Source: Manihot esculenta (Eukaryota > Streptophyta > Magnoliopsida > Malpighiales > Euphorbiaceae). From it: DNA of 64,000 nucleotides. Of this stretch, positions 23,901 through 35,937 are shown in pieces. The position numbers and the translations under genes were made by a program. Every line of letters begins with the position of its first letter. Positions within the stretch are counted from its first letter, which is position 1. The notes under the pieces are model-generated. The model saw only the letters and a program-made list of their open reading frames with translations. It had not been told where the DNA came from and searched no databases. The stretch covers positions 28,199,529-28,263,528 of the forward strand of contig NC_035174.2 in the NCBI RefSeq assembly GCF_001659605.2, written 5' to 3'.

Positions 23901-25921
23901 CTCAGAAGAACCAGAAATTTGTCTGGTCAGACTAGTGCGAGGAGAGCTTTGAGGAGCTCAAGAGGAGATTGACAACAGCACCAGTGTTAGCTCTGCCTGT
24001 TAGTAATGAGGATTTCACAGTGTTCTGTGATGCATCTCGAGTAGGATTGGGCTGTGTTTTGATGCAGCAGGATAGGGTGATAGCTTATGCTTCGAGACAG
24101 TTGAAGAAGCACGAGTTGAATTACCCCACCCATGACCTAGAGATGGCAGTAGTTATCTTTGCACTTAAGATGTGGCGGCATTACCTCTACGGGGTTAAAT
24201 GTGAAATCTTCACCGATCATAAGAGTTTACAGTACATCTTGAGTCAGAGAGAGCTGAATTTGAGGCAGAGAAGATGGGTCGAATTGCTCAGTGATTATGA
24301 TTGTAAGATCCAGTATCATCCGGGTAAGGCGAATGTTGTGGCAGACGCCCTAAGCCGGAAGTCACTAGGCAGTTTATCCCATATAGCAGCAGAGCGGAGA
24401 CCAGTCGTGATGGAGCTTTACAAGCTCTTAGAGGAGGGGTTACAGTTAGAGTTGTCTGGTACAGGTGCGTTAATAGCACAGATGAGAGTGACACCTGTGT
24501 TTCTAGAGCAGATAGCTCAGAAACAGTACGAGGACCCAGAGTTGATGAAAATTGCCAGGACTGTTCAGTCAGGCAACAGTGCAGAGTTCAGATTTGATAG
24601 TAAAGGGATCCTCCGTTTTGGGAGTCGACTTTGTGTACCCGATAGCAGTGTGAAGGAAGACATTATGAGGGAAGCTCATAATGCGAGATATAGTGTTCAC
24701 CCAGGAGCCACCAAGATGTACCAAGATCTGAAAAGGGTCTATTGGTGGCCAGCCATGAAGAAAGAAGTGGCGCAGTTTGTGACAGCCTGGGAGGTTTGCT
24801 AGAGGGTGAAACTAGAGCATCAGAAACCAGCCGGAATGCTTAACCCACTGCCGATTCCAGAATGGAAATGGGAGAACATAGCTATGGATTTTGTAGTGGG
24901 TTTACCAGCAACGTCCAACAGGATAGACTCTATTTGGGTGATTGTGGACAGACTCACGAAATCTGCTCATTTTCTTCCAGTTCGGAGTAACTATTCTGTG
25001 GATAAGTTGGCTCAGGTATATCTGGATGAGATCGTGAGATTACATGGAGTTCCAGTATCGATAGTTTCAGACATAGGACCTCAGTTTACCTCTAGATTTT
25101 GGCGAAGTCTGCAGAGTGCGATGGGCACGAGGTTGGATTTTAGCACTGCTTTCCACCCACAGACTGATGGACAGTCAGAGAGGACCATCCAGACCATAGA
25201 GGATATGCTTCGACTGTGTGTGTTAGACTTTGGCGGTTCTTGGAGGCAACATCTACCTTTGGTAGAGTTTGCCTACAATAACAGCCATCATGCTAGCATA
25301 GGGATGGCTCCTTATGAAGCTTTGTATGGGCGGAAATGCAGATCCCCTGTTTGCTGGGAAGAGATAGGAGAAAAGGCTCTTGCAGGGCCGGAGTTAGTAG
25401 AGATTACCAGTAAAATGGTGCCTATGATCAGAGAGAGAATCAGAACAGCGCAGAGCAGACAGAAAAGTTACACAGACGTTCGCAGAAAGCAGTTAGAGTT
25501 CCAGGAGGGTAATTGGGTATTGCTAAAAGTGTCTCCAATGAAAGGAGTGGTTCGGTTTGGAAAGAAGGGTAAGTTAGCCCCACGATACATTGGACCCTTT
25601 GAGGTTTTGCAGAGGATCGGAAATGTGTCGTATAAGCTGGATTTACTTGCTTCTATGGAGAGAATTCACCCGGTATTTCATGTTTCTATGCTACGGCAGT
25701 TTGTGTCAGATCCGAATCAGGTTCTGAGTGAGCCTGAGGTGGAGATTCATACAGATCTCACCTATATAGAGCAGCCAGTGCGGATTCTGGACACACAGAT
25801 CAGACAGCTAAGGAACAAAGAGATTCTGATGGTGAAAGTCCTGTGGAACCACCATAATCTAGAAGAGTGCACCTGGGAGACGTAGGAGTCTATGCTCCAG
25901 CAGTATCCATATTTGTTTTGA
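20993..25921 (+). pseudogene. Tekay-1 gag-pol (one frame, five internal stops)
   Basis: A single frame of 1643 codons runs from ATG 20993 to TGA 25919-25921. Domains: gag with a proline/tyrosine-rich segment (codons 110-150) and retrotransposon gag fold; zinc knuckle [15 protein letters not shown] (about 426); protease DPGASHSFI (about 529); RT with FIDD (about 865); RNase H FCDAS, TDHKS and VVADALS (about 1010-1120); integrase HHCC (about 1230-1270) and DDE core; chromodomain-like tail. Stops are TAA 21011-21013 (codon 7), TAG 22154-22156 (Trp in Tekay-2), TAG 23933-23935 and TAG 24800-24802 (Gln in Tekay-2), TAG 25883-25885. No frameshift is seen. A Cys of the integrase zinc domain is also Trp (T-A-W-E-V-C). 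Not functional as it stands. Confidence 0.95.
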
Positions 25922-25986
25922 GGTTAGTTTCCTCCTTTTTATGTGTTCATTGTTTGTTTTAGGCCCATTCGAGGACGAATGTTCTT

Positions 25987-25998
25987 AAGGGGGGAGAA
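25987..25998 (+). other. Tekay-1 polypurine tract
   Basis: AAGGGGGGAGAA directly precedes the 3' LTR start TGTAATACCC; this is the plus-strand priming site. Confidence 0.9.
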
Positions 25999-28053
25999 TG
26001 TAATACCCGGCTCGAGTCTGGCATCGAAATTCTACTTTCCGATGGAGTTCCGGTTGCCGAAAGTCTTTAGACGGGATCGATTTATGTTTTTCTCAAATGT
26101 TTTGGTATGTTTCATAGTTTTAAAGTATAAAGAACTGAGTTTTTTAGTGAAATGAACTAAGGCAGAAAAGCCAGGTTCGGCCGCCGAAGTTGAGGTTCGG
26201 CCGCCGAACATGCATGGCTTTCGGTTTCACGTGTGGCCGCCGAAGGTGGTCTGGCCAGCCACCTATAAATGGCCCTCAGTCGGTTGAAGCGGTAAGAGCA
26301 CCGTTTCTTTTGTCTTCTGAGGTGAAACTCTGTCCTTTGTGAGTATTTCTTCCTGTTTTCATTACATCTTGCAAAGATTTCATTAGTTTTTATGATCTTT
26401 TGAAGGTTTTAAGCTAAAACTCAAAGTTGTGAAGTTTGGAGAGTTTGAAGGCGAGTTGCTCCAAAACTCCACGTTAGGATCATTCATCTACTTGTTTTCA
26501 AGAGGTAAGTGAAGATCCTGAGCTTGTTTTTATGTTTTCTGAAGGTTTTATGGGGTTTATGGAGAGAGTTGCATGAATAGGGTTCTTTGTGAGGTTTTGA
26601 TGATTTTGTGCATAACGCTTGTTTATGTGTTATTTGTTTGTGTTGTTGGGGTTTGTAGGTAGTTTCTGACCCCTTTGAGCATATACATGAGTGTATGCAA
26701 GTGATGGAAGTGAGGTGGTTGAGTTGAAGAGCGTTTTGGGCATTTGGCGAGAGGCAGGGCACGTTTCTGTCCTGCTGATGAACTCAGGTTCGGCAGCCGA
26801 AGGTACATTCGGCCGCCGAACCCCTGAGGAGGTGTGAGGAGGTGGCTTCGGCTGCCCAAGCTTACCCCCGAGCTTTTGGACTTTCGGCTCTGGAGGGAAG
26901 TTCGGCCGCCGAAGGTGCCGCCGAAGGTTAGAGACTTTCGTCTCTGGAGTGCCTTTTGGCCTCCGAAACTTGCCCCCGAAAGGGTTCGGCAGCCGAAAGT
27001 GGAAGTTCGGCCGCCGAAGGTGCTTGAGTTTCGTCTCTGGAGAGGACTTTCGGCCGCCGAACCTGCAGCCGAAAGTGTTCTGTCCAGCTTCCCTTTGCAT
27101 GCTTTGCATGGATGTGAGAGTGAGTTTCAGGGAATTATTGGGGAGTTTCATAGAGTTGGTCATAAGCTAGTTTGGTCCCTCATTTGCATTTATCTGTACC
27201 TATACAGACCAGAGGAACCAAAGAGAGCAGCAGTGAGTTCTGCTCCAGAGTTTCAGAGCCTGCAGAGTCAGTCAGTCCAGGTAGCCAGAGGTGAGTGGAA
27301 CTAAACTTAACGCTTTTACTTACACTTGCACAATGAAATGTTTTAGCATATCTCATGCATCATAATTATGCAATAGGTTGATTGCATTAGTATCCACGAA
27401 TATGTTGCATTACATAGTTAATTGTTGATGTGGGTGAATGCTGAATGATCCAATAGTCTCAGACAGGAAGTCCAGGAGCCTTTGACTACGCCCTGGCAGG
27501 AATAGTAAAGACCAGGAGCCTTTGACTACGCCCTGGCAATGGTAAGTACAGAGGTGTTATATACACATATACATATATGACAGGAAGACCAGGTGCTCGA
27601 TGCTACGCCCTGGCACAGAGTTACTGGGACTATGTGGTGACAGGTTTACTCTTGATGTGGATTGTCTGTGATATGGTGCATTCCATGAGATCATCTTTTA
27701 CTGAGATGTTTTACTGTTCTACTCACTGGGCTATAGAGCTCATCCCACTCCCTTAACCCCAGTTTTGCAGGTTCAGTGTACAATGTACAGGGACAGTCCA
27801 GCAGAGTACAGAGAAAGAGTAAAGAGATTTGTAATGTAATAGCTTAGAGTGGACATGTAATATTAAAGAGATGTAAGAGTTGTGTATAAAGTTAGAAATG
27901 TGCTTGACTTAGTAATGATGTACATGATCTGTATATGTATATATATTTTTACTGTATGTGAAACACCAGGCTTAACAGGTATGAGTTAACCCATCTAGAG
28001 CAAGCTCTAGTCAGGGGTACAGAGTACAGAGTACAGATTTTGGGGTCGTTACA
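25999..28053 (+). mobile_element. Tekay-1 3' LTR (about 200-bp deletion near its end)
   Basis: 2055 bp matching the 5' LTR, with sparse, mainly transition differences at its start. The tail is shortened: after about three GTACAGA units it jumps to TTTTGGGGTCGTTACA, lacking the segment found at 20587-20747 and most heptamers. Palindrome array at 26176-27075; TATA box 26264-26270. Confidence 0.95.
26176..27075 (+). repeat. CG-rich palindrome array in the Tekay-1 3' LTR
   Basis: Exact TTCGGCCGCCGAA at 26176, 26196, 26808, 26901, 27006 and 27049, and TTCGGCAGCCGAA at 26789 and 26985, plus half units such as GCCGCCGAA. Near-palindromic arms are TTCGG and CCGAA around a CGGCCG/CGC core. Confidence 0.95.
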
Positions 28054-28058
28054 ATCAT

Positions 28059-29513
28059 ACTTGGAAACTAGTTGATTTACCCTCTAGCAAGAAGGTTGTG
28101 GACTGTAAATGGGTTTTTGCCGTCAAAGTCAATCTAGATGGCTCCATAGCGAGGCTTAAGGCTCGTCTTGTCGCCGAAGATTATGCCCAAACCTATGGCG
28201 TTGACTATTCTGACACTTTTTCTCCTATGACAAAAACGACCTCATTCCGCTTGTTCATCTGCCTAATTGATTCTCAGCATTGGCCTTTACACCAATTAGA
28301 TATCAAGAATGCATTTTTACATGGTGACCTCCAAGAGTAGGTGTTTATGAAGCAACCACCTGGATTTGTTGCTCAGGGGGAGTATGGAAAAGTCTGCCAT
28401 TTGAAGAAATCTTTGTATGGTTTGAAGCAGAGTCCCCGTGCATGGTTTGGAAAGTTCAGTGAAGTTGTTCAAAAATTTGGGTTGAAAAAAAGCAAGTGTG
28501 ACCATTCAGTCTTCTATAGAAATTCAGATACTGGTATTATTCTCCTTGTTGTATATGTTGATGATATTGTCATTACAGGAAATGATAGTACAGTGATCTC
28601 TTCTCTGAAAAACTACTTGCATGTGAGTTTTCATACCAAAGACTTGGGTCAGCTTAAATATTTCTTAGGAGTCAAAGTCTTGAGGAGTAAAAAGGAAATT
28701 TTCCTGTCTCAAATGAAGTATGTCATTGACTTACTTGCAGAAACTAGAAAGATGGGAGCTAAACCATGCAGCACACCAACGATTCCTAATATATGTCTTA
28801 CAAAAGATGACGGAGACTCTTGTGATGATCCAGAGAGGTACAGGAGGTTGGTTGGAAAGCTGAACTACCCTATGGTAATGACTCGGCCAGATATTGCTTT
28901 TGCAGTAAGTGTTGTAAGCCAGTTCACGTCTGCACCTACGGTGAAACATTGGGCTGCTCTAGAACAAATTCTATGCTATCTAAAAGGGACTCCTGAACTT
29001 GGTATACTCTACAGAGATCATGGGCATACTGCACTTGAGTGTTTTTCTGATGCTGACTGGGCGGGATCCAAAAGTGATAGAAGGTTGACTACATGCTACT
29101 GTGTATTTGTTGGAGGAAACCTAGTGTCTTGAAAAAGTAAGAAGCAAAATGTGGTATCTAGATCCAATGCCGAGTAAGAATATAGGGCCATGGCTCAATC
29201 GACTTGTGAGATTTTGTGGATAAATTATCTACTGAAGGAAGTTTGTATGGATATTGCATCACCCGCGAAACTTTGGTGTGATAATCAGGCTGCTCTTCAC
29301 ATTGCTTCCAATCCAGTATACCATGAACGGACTAAGCATATTGAAGTTGACTGTCATTTCATCCGTGAGAAGATTCAAGAAAATTTAATGTCCACCAGTT
29401 ATGTGAAGACAGGAGAGCAATTGGATGATCTATTCACCAAAGCTTTAAATGGGTCTCGAATAGAATATTTTTCTAACAAGTTGGGCATGATAAATATCTA
29501 TGATCCAACTTAA
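28059..29513 (+). pseudogene. Copia B reverse transcriptase-RNase H segment
   Basis: After Tekay-1 the copia B frame resumes with [12 protein letters not shown] shows [22 protein letters not shown] and the catalytic VVYVDDIVITG near 28555; RNase H shows CFSDADWAGS, the W-C-D-N-Q-A-A segment and KHIEVDCHFIREK. It ends at TAA 29511-29513, overlapping the polypurine tract. Stops occur at 28338-28340 (TAG after H-G-D-L-Q-E), near 29130 (TGA where Trp is usual) and near 29174 (TAA after N-A-E). The first stop is next to a conserved Glu-Val, so these are simple substitutions in an otherwise well kept frame. Confidence 0.9.
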
Positions 29514-29529
29514 GGGGGAGTGTTACAGG
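29512..29529 (+). mobile_element. Copia B polypurine tract and 9-bp stub of its 3' LTR
   Basis: AAGGGGGAG (29512-29520) is followed by TGTTACAGG, the first nine bases of the copia B LTR, then by the Athila LTR end TGATAAGCGG. The last five bases, ACAGG, should be the Athila target duplication. Confidence 0.9.
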
Positions 29530-29624
29530 TGATAAGCGGTTGTCGAAGCCGTCAAAAATAAACCTATTATCAATCAACAAATAAATTTGCAGATAGTGGC
29601 AATAGGGTCGAACCACAGGGAATT
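29530..29624 (-). mobile_element. Athila 3' LTR, distal piece
   Basis: 95 bp matching 63565-63659 at the start of the other LTR. It is separated from the rest of the LTR by Tekay-2. Confidence 0.95.
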
Positions 29625-30942
29625 TGTAACGACCCCAAAATGGACCGTCACCGGCGTTAGGATTCAGGTCGGCTTAAGGCCGCCAGAACCCGTAGCAAGC
29701 CTGCTATACTCTCTGTGTACCTGTAAATCTCATACATGATCATCCATTTTCTGTGAAAATAAAAACTCTTTTCTGAATCAAGGCTTAACCTGTGCATGCA
29801 CTATCTCTGTACTCTGTACTCTGTACTCTGTACTCTGTACTCTGTACTCTGTACTCTGTACTCTGTACCCCTGACTAGAACTTGCTCTAGATGGGTTAAC
29901 TCATACCTGTTAAGCCTGGTTTTTCACATACTCAGTGAAACATATACATATACAGATCATGTACATAACAATAGATTTACAACTCAAACGACTAAGTCAA
30001 GCACATCTGTAACTGAAAACATAACTATTACATCTTTTTAACATTACATGTCCGCTCTACACTATTACATTTCTCTTTACTCTTTCTATGCTCTGCTGAC
30101 TTGCCCTGTACACTGTACACTGAACCTGCAAAACTGGGGTTAAGGGAGTGGGATGAGCTCTATAGCCCAGTGAGTAGAACAGTAAAACATCTCAGGAAAA
30201 CATGATCTCATGGAATGCGTCATAACACAGTCAAATCACATCAAGAGTAAACCTGTCACCACATAGTCCCAGTAACTCTGTGCTAGGGCGTAGAATCGAG
30301 CACCTGGTCTTCCTGTCATATATGTATATGTGTATATAACACCTCTGTACTTACCATTGCCAGGGCGTAGTCAAAGGCTCCTGGTCTTTACTATACCTGC
30401 CAGGGCGTAGTCAAAGGCTCCTGGTCTTTACTATACCTGCCAGGGCGTAGTCAAAGGCTCCTGGACTTCCTGTCTGAGACTATTGGATCATTCAGCATTC
30501 ACCCACACCAACAATTCACTATGCAATGCAACATATTCGTGGTTACTAATGCAATCAACCTATGGCATAATCATGATGCATGAGATATGCTATAATACTC
30601 ACAACGGATAGGGTTTCACCTCAGAAGACAAAAGAAACGGTGCTCTGACCGCTTCAACCGACTGAGGGCCATTTATAGGTGGCTGGCCAGACCACCTTCG
30701 GCGGCCACACGTGAAACCGAAAGCCATGCATGTTCGGCGGCCGAACCTCAACTTCGGCGGCCGAACCTGGCTTTTCTGCCTTGGTTCATTTCACTCAAAA
30801 ACTCATTTCCTTATGCATAAAACTTGATAAACATAGCAAAACATTATAGAAAAACATAAATCGAACCCTTCTAGAGACTTCCGACATCCCGGATCCCACC
30901 GGAAAGCAGAATTCCGATGCCGGACTCTAGCCGGGTATTACA
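29625..30942 (-). mobile_element. Tekay-2 3' LTR with about 1-kb internal deletion
   Basis: 1318 bp against 2275 bp for its partner. The junction near 30593-30598 joins sequence matching 37080 to sequence matching 38080, removing the conserved exon-like segment and most of the palindrome array. TATA box at 30671-30677 (reverse strand). Three 25-bp inverted-repeat units of 40-bp period lie at 30360, 30400 and 30440. Confidence 0.95.
29807..29868 (-). repeat. Heptamer minisatellite, Tekay-2 3' LTR
   Basis: About nine CTCTGTA units (GTACAGA on the element's strand). The 5' LTR of the same element has about four. Confidence 0.95.
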
Positions 30943-30960
30943 TTCTCCCCCCCTTCAGAC
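30943..30960 (-). other. Tekay-2 polypurine tract
   Basis: On the minus strand a GGGGGGGAGAA run sits directly before the LTR start TGTAATACCC. Confidence 0.9.
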
Positions 30961-31025
30961 CATTCGTCCTCGAATGTTCCTATATACAACAAATAAATAA
31001 CACATCAAAAAGGAGGAAACTAACC

Positions 31026-34000
31026 TCAAAACAAATATGGATACTGCTGACGCATCGACTCTCGCGTCTCCCAGGTGCACTCTTCTAGATTATGGTGGTT
31101 CCACATAACTTTCACCATCGGAATTTCCTTGTTCCTTAGCTGTCTGATCTGTGTGTCCAGAATCCGCACTGGCTGCTCTATATAGGTGAGATCTGTATGA
31201 ATCTCCACCTCAGGCTCACTCAAAACCTGATTCGGATCTGACACAAACTGCCGGAGCATAAAAACATGAAATACCGGGTGAATTCTCTCCATCGAAGCAG
31301 GTAAATCTAGCTTATACGACACATTTCCGATCCTCTGCAAAATCTCAAAAGGGTCCAATGTATCGTGGGGCTAACTTACCCTTCTTCCCAAAACGAACCA
31401 CTCCTTTCATTGGAGACACTTTCAGCAATACCCAATTACCCTCCTGGAACTCTAACTGCTTTCTGCGAATGTCTGCATAACTTTTCTGTCTACTCTGCGC
31501 TGTTCTGATTCTCTCTCTGATCATGGGCACCATTCTACTGGTAATCTCTACTAACTCTAGCCTTGCATGAGCCTTCTCTCCTACCTCTTCCCAGCAAACA
31601 GGGGATCTGCACTTCCTCCCATACAAAGCTTCATAAGGAGCCATCCCTATGCTAGCATGATGGCTGTTATTGTAGGCAAACTCCACCAAAGGTAGATGCT
31701 GCTTCCAAGAACCGCCAAAGTCTAACACACATAGTCAAAGCATATCCTCTATGGTCTGGATGGTCCTTTCTGACTGTCCATCAGTCTGTGGGTGGAAAGC
31801 AGTGCTAAAATCTAATCTCGTGCCCATCGCACTCTGCAGACTTCGCCAAAATCTGGAGGTAAACTAAGGTCCTCTGTCTGAAACTATAGACACTGGCACT
31901 CCATGTAATCTCACTATGTCATCCAGATATACCTGTGCCAACTTATCCACGGAATAGTTACTCCAAACTGGAAGAAAATGAGCAGATTTCGTGAGTCTGT
32001 CCACAATCACCCATATAGAGTCTATCCTGTTGGACGCTGCTGGTAAACCCACTACAAAATCCATGGCTATGTTCTCCCATTTCCACTCTGGAATCGGCAA
32101 TGGGTTAAGCATTCCGGCTGGTTTCTGATGTTCTAGTTTCACCCGCTGGCAAACTTCACAAGCTGTCACAAACTGCGCCACTTCTTTCTTCATGGCTGGC
32201 CACCAATAGACCCTTTTCAGATCCTGATATATCTTGGTGGCTCCTGGGTGAACACTATACCTCGCATTATGAGCTTCCCTCATAATGTCTTCCTTCACAC
32301 TGCTTCTATCTGGTACACAAAGTCGACTCCCATAACGGAGGATCCCTTTGCTGTCAAATCTGAACTCTGCACTGTTGCCTGACTGAACAGTCCTAGCAAT
32401 TTTCATCAACTCAGGGTCCTCATGCTGTCTCTGAGCTATCTGCTCCAGAAACACAGGTGTCACTCTCATCTGTGCTATCAACGCACCTGTACCAGACAAC
32501 TCTAGCTGTAACCCCTCTTCTAAGAGCTTATAAAGCTCCATCACAACTGGTCTCCGCTCTGCTGCTATATGGGATAAACTGCCTAGTGACTTCCGGCTTA
32601 GGGCGTCTGCCACAACATTCGCCTTACCCGGATGATACTGGATCGTACAATCATAATCACTGAGCAATTCTACCCATCTCCTCTGCCTCAAATTCAGCTC
32701 TCTCTGACTCAAGATGTACTGTAAACTCTTGTGATCAGTGAAGATCTCGCATTTAACCCCGTAGAGGTAATGCCGCCACATCTTAAGTGCAAAGATAACT
32801 GCTGCCATCTCTAGGTCATGGGTAGGGTAATTCAACTCGTGCTTCTTCAACTGTCTAGACGCATAAGCTATCACCCTATCACTCTGCATCAATACACAGC
32901 CCAATCCCACTCGAGATGCATCACAGAACACTGTGAAATCCTCATTACTCACAGGCAGAGCTAGCACTGGTGCTGTTGTCAATCTCTTCTTGAGCTCTTC
33001 AAAGCTTTCTTCACATTGGTCTGACCAGACAAACTTCTGGTTCTTCTGAGTCAATTTGGTCATAGGAGCCGCTATCTTCGAGAAGTTCTGAATGAACCTC
33101 CTGTAGTAACCTGCCAGTCCCAAAAAACTTTTAATCTCAGTCACTATCGTGGGTCTGGGCCAGTTAGCTACAGCCTCTATCTTCTTGGGGTCTACCTCAA
33201 TACCCTCTGCTGATACTACATGTCCCAAGAAGGAAATGCTCCTCAACCAAAACTCACACTTCGAGAACTTGGCATACAATCCATGCTCTCTCAGTGTCTG
33301 CAAAACTATCCTCAGATGCTGGGCATGCTCCTCTGCATCTTTGGAATACACTAAAATATCATCGATGAAAACAATGACAAAGTGATCCAGAAACTCACTG
33401 AAAACTCTGTTCATGAGATCCATGAATGCTGCAGGGGCGTTAGTCAACCCGAACGGCATCACTAAGAACTCATAATGCCCATATCTGGTACGGAAAGCTG
33501 TCTTTGGCACATCGGCCTCTCTGACTCTCAACTGATGATACCCGGATCTCATATCTATTTTCGAGAAACAACCTGCTCCAGCTAGCTGGTCAAATAGATC
33601 ATCAATCCTAGGTAGAGGATATCTATTCTTGATAGTGACCTTGTTCAACTGTCTGTAGTCGATACAAAGTCTGAGGGATCCATCCTTCTTTCTGACAAAG
33701 AGCACTGGAGCACCCCAAGGTGAGGTACTAGGGCGGATGAAACTCTTATCTACCAAGTCCTGCAACTGCTCTTTTAACTCTTTTAACTCTGCTGGCGCCA
33801 TCCTGTAGGGAGGAATAGAGATAGGTCTGGTACCTGGCAGCAATTCGATTTCAAACCCTATCTCCCTATCAGGTGGTAGTCCTGGCAAATCGTCTGGGAA
33901 CACATCGAGAAACTCTCGGACTACTGGTACTGTGGTTGGTTCCCTCACCTGACTGTCTAGCTCTCTCACATGAGCTAGAAACCCCTGACAACCCCTCCTA

Positions 34001-35937
34001 AGCAAACGACGAGCCTGAAGGGCTGAAATCAAACCTCTAGGTGTACCTCTCCTGTCTCCTCTGAAGACACACTCTGACCCATCCTGGTCTCTGAGACTCA
34101 CTAGCTTCTCTCTACAGTCCAAAGTAGCACTATATGTAGATAACCAATCCATCCCTAGAATGACATCAAAATCCGTCAAATCTAGAACCACAAGGTCAGC
34201 TGGAAGGTATCTACCCTCTATAAACACTGGACTGAAACGACAGACTGACACTGCCACTGATGGGTCACATTTAGGTCCACTGACCCAGAGAGGATACTCT
34301 AACTCAGAACTGATCAAACCCAATCTCTCTATGGCTCTCGAAGCAATAAAGGAATGAGAAGCACCGGGGTCCATCAAAGCATACACATCTGAACACCCAA
34401 TGATGAGATTACCTGACACCACTGTGTTCGACGTGTTCGCCTCCTCCTGTGTCACAGTGAAAATCCGTGCTGGGGCTACCGGATTTCCACCTCGGGAACC
34501 TGCTGCTGACGTAGAGGCTGCCCCTCTCCCTCTACCTCTGCCACTACTCTGAGGCATGACTAGCGCTGCTGGCCGTACAACTGGCTGTACCACACTGCCT
34601 GAACTCATCTGCTGGGATGGTGCAAAAGTCACCTGAGGACAATCCCGAGCAATATGCCCTTCCTGTCCACAGCGAAAACAAGCTGTAGATCCCAACCGAC
34701 AAACTCCTCCATGTGGTTTTCCGCATCTTCTGCAGATTGGAGCTGTGCCAGAGCTTGAGCCACTACCTATTCCCAGACCTGACTTCACTTTACTCCAGAA
34801 CTTACTCTTTGTTCCTTTTGCTCTATCCCATCTCTTGCTGCCTGACGTGCCTGCACTGGGGGTCTTAGAACCCGAAGCCTGTGCCTTTGACTGTTTCTGA
34901 ATATTGGCACTAGCTTCCATTTTCCTGGCTGCGTCCACTATGGTGTGGAAACTCTCCTTTTCTGCTGGAAGAATCAAGGAAGCATACCTGGGATGCAATC
35001 TCATAGTATATCTCCTTGCCTTCTTCTGATCAGTATCATAGGCTTGACCCACATACTGAAGCAAATCTAGGAACTTATCTGTGAATTCATCAACACTCAT
35101 CTCATCTGTCTGTCTCAACTGTTCGAACTCTATCACTTTCATCTCCCGAGAACTGTCAGGAAAAGCCCACCCTGCAAACTCATTGGCGAACTCTCCCCAT
35201 GACATACTGTCCATTCTGGGTTCCACATAGTTCTTAAACCATTCTCTGGCTTTCTTGCATTTTAATGTAAATCCTGCCATCTCAATGGCTCTCCGATCAT
35301 CTGCTCCTAATTCACTGGTTATCATCCTAACTGCTCTGAGGTAATCAAATGGATCATCTCCCGTGTTGTATTTAGGAGCATCCAATTTCAAGTACTCCGT
35401 CATTTGTACTTTACCTCCAGATGAGATAGGTTGATGTCTGTCAACAACAGGGGCTACTGGTTCTGGTGGTGGTACTGGGTCATTTGGCTCTGAGTGTGCT
35501 GCACTTGGATGGGTAGGGGAAGGTGGATACATAGGATATGGTGGATAGTAAGGCGGATAAGGCATATATGGCATGTAAGGGGGATATGGGACAAAACTAG
35601 AGTACTCCGACATACCTCCCATCGGATACTCTGGATAGCCAAAACCTGAGGTCTGAGCACCTCCCTGCGACTCTCCCATACCTTCCTCAAATCTGCCTAT
35701 ACCCATACTGTCATCTCTAGACTGGTCAATCTCCATTGCCTCCCTCCTTTCCTCTGATCTTCCTCCCCTAGCTGTACCTCTTCTGCTCTCGTCTACAGAC
35801 CTTCTAGGGTCTATTGACGTACCTTCCCTGCTAGATCTCTGAGACCTTGCCCTCGGCAATGCAGGAGGATGAGCAGTTGGTCTCTCACTATCTGGTGGGA
35901 CTCCAGTCAATCGAGCTGATCGATGAGTTCCTCTCAT
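31026..35937 (-). pseudogene. Tekay-2 gag-pol (1357 intact codons, lesions only near the end)
   Basis: The frame opens at ATG 35937 and is uninterrupted for 1357 codons through gag, zinc knuckle (about codon 420), protease DPGASHSFI (about 520), RT with FIDD (about 857), RNase H (about 1004), the integrase HHCC domain (about 1230) and the first part of the DDE core. Lesions: TAG at 31866-31864 in the S-D-R-G-P-Q-F motif, where the other copies have Gln; TGA at 31737-31735, Arg in Tekay-1; and one extra base in the A-run 31347-31350, after which the frame continues to TGA 31028-31026. The tail encodes the chromodomain-like RILDTQIRQLRN. A truncated polyprotein containing active-looking protease, RT and RNase H could still be made; integrase would be incomplete. 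Confidence 0.95.

Larger units (their letters stand above)
18486..28053 (+). mobile_element. Tekay-1: Ty3/gypsy chromovirus (Tekay/Del type)
   Basis: A 9568-bp insertion with TGTAA/TTACA ends and the 5-bp duplication ATCAT at 18481-18485 and 28054-28058. It splits copia B between the N-H and T-W-K-L codons of RT. Parts: 5' LTR 18486-20763, primer-binding site 20767, gag-pol 20993-25921, polypurine tract, 3' LTR 25999-28053. The integrase C-terminus carries a chromodomain-like tail (RILDTQIRQLRN to WNHHNLEECTWE), which places it with plant chromoviruses. It is the same subfamily as Tekay-2, in opposite orientation. Confidence 0.95.
13314..29529 (+). mobile_element. Copia B: Ty1/copia element split by three inserts
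   Basis: The 5' LTR is 13314-13501 and the 3' LTR begins at 29521 with the same TGTTACAGG, preceded by a polypurine tract. Between them pol runs protease, integrase, RT and RNase H on the plus strand, interrupted by solo LTR C and Tekay-1; the 3' LTR is cut after nine bases by the Athila element. The clear pol segments total about 3.3 kb. A recognisable gag is missing, so the element is internally deleted and was probably non-autonomous. It lies inside the RT region of copia A. Confidence 0.9.

Noticed and set aside
21011..25885. Tekay-1 stops as programmed readthrough between gag and pol
   Set aside because: Five stops at unrelated places, each a sense codon in another copy where comparable, and Tekay-2 reads gag to integrase in one frame.
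29796..30041. An 81-codon ORF with a repeating L-C-T-L-Y-S-V
   Set aside because: It is the translation of the heptamer minisatellite in the Tekay-2 LTR.
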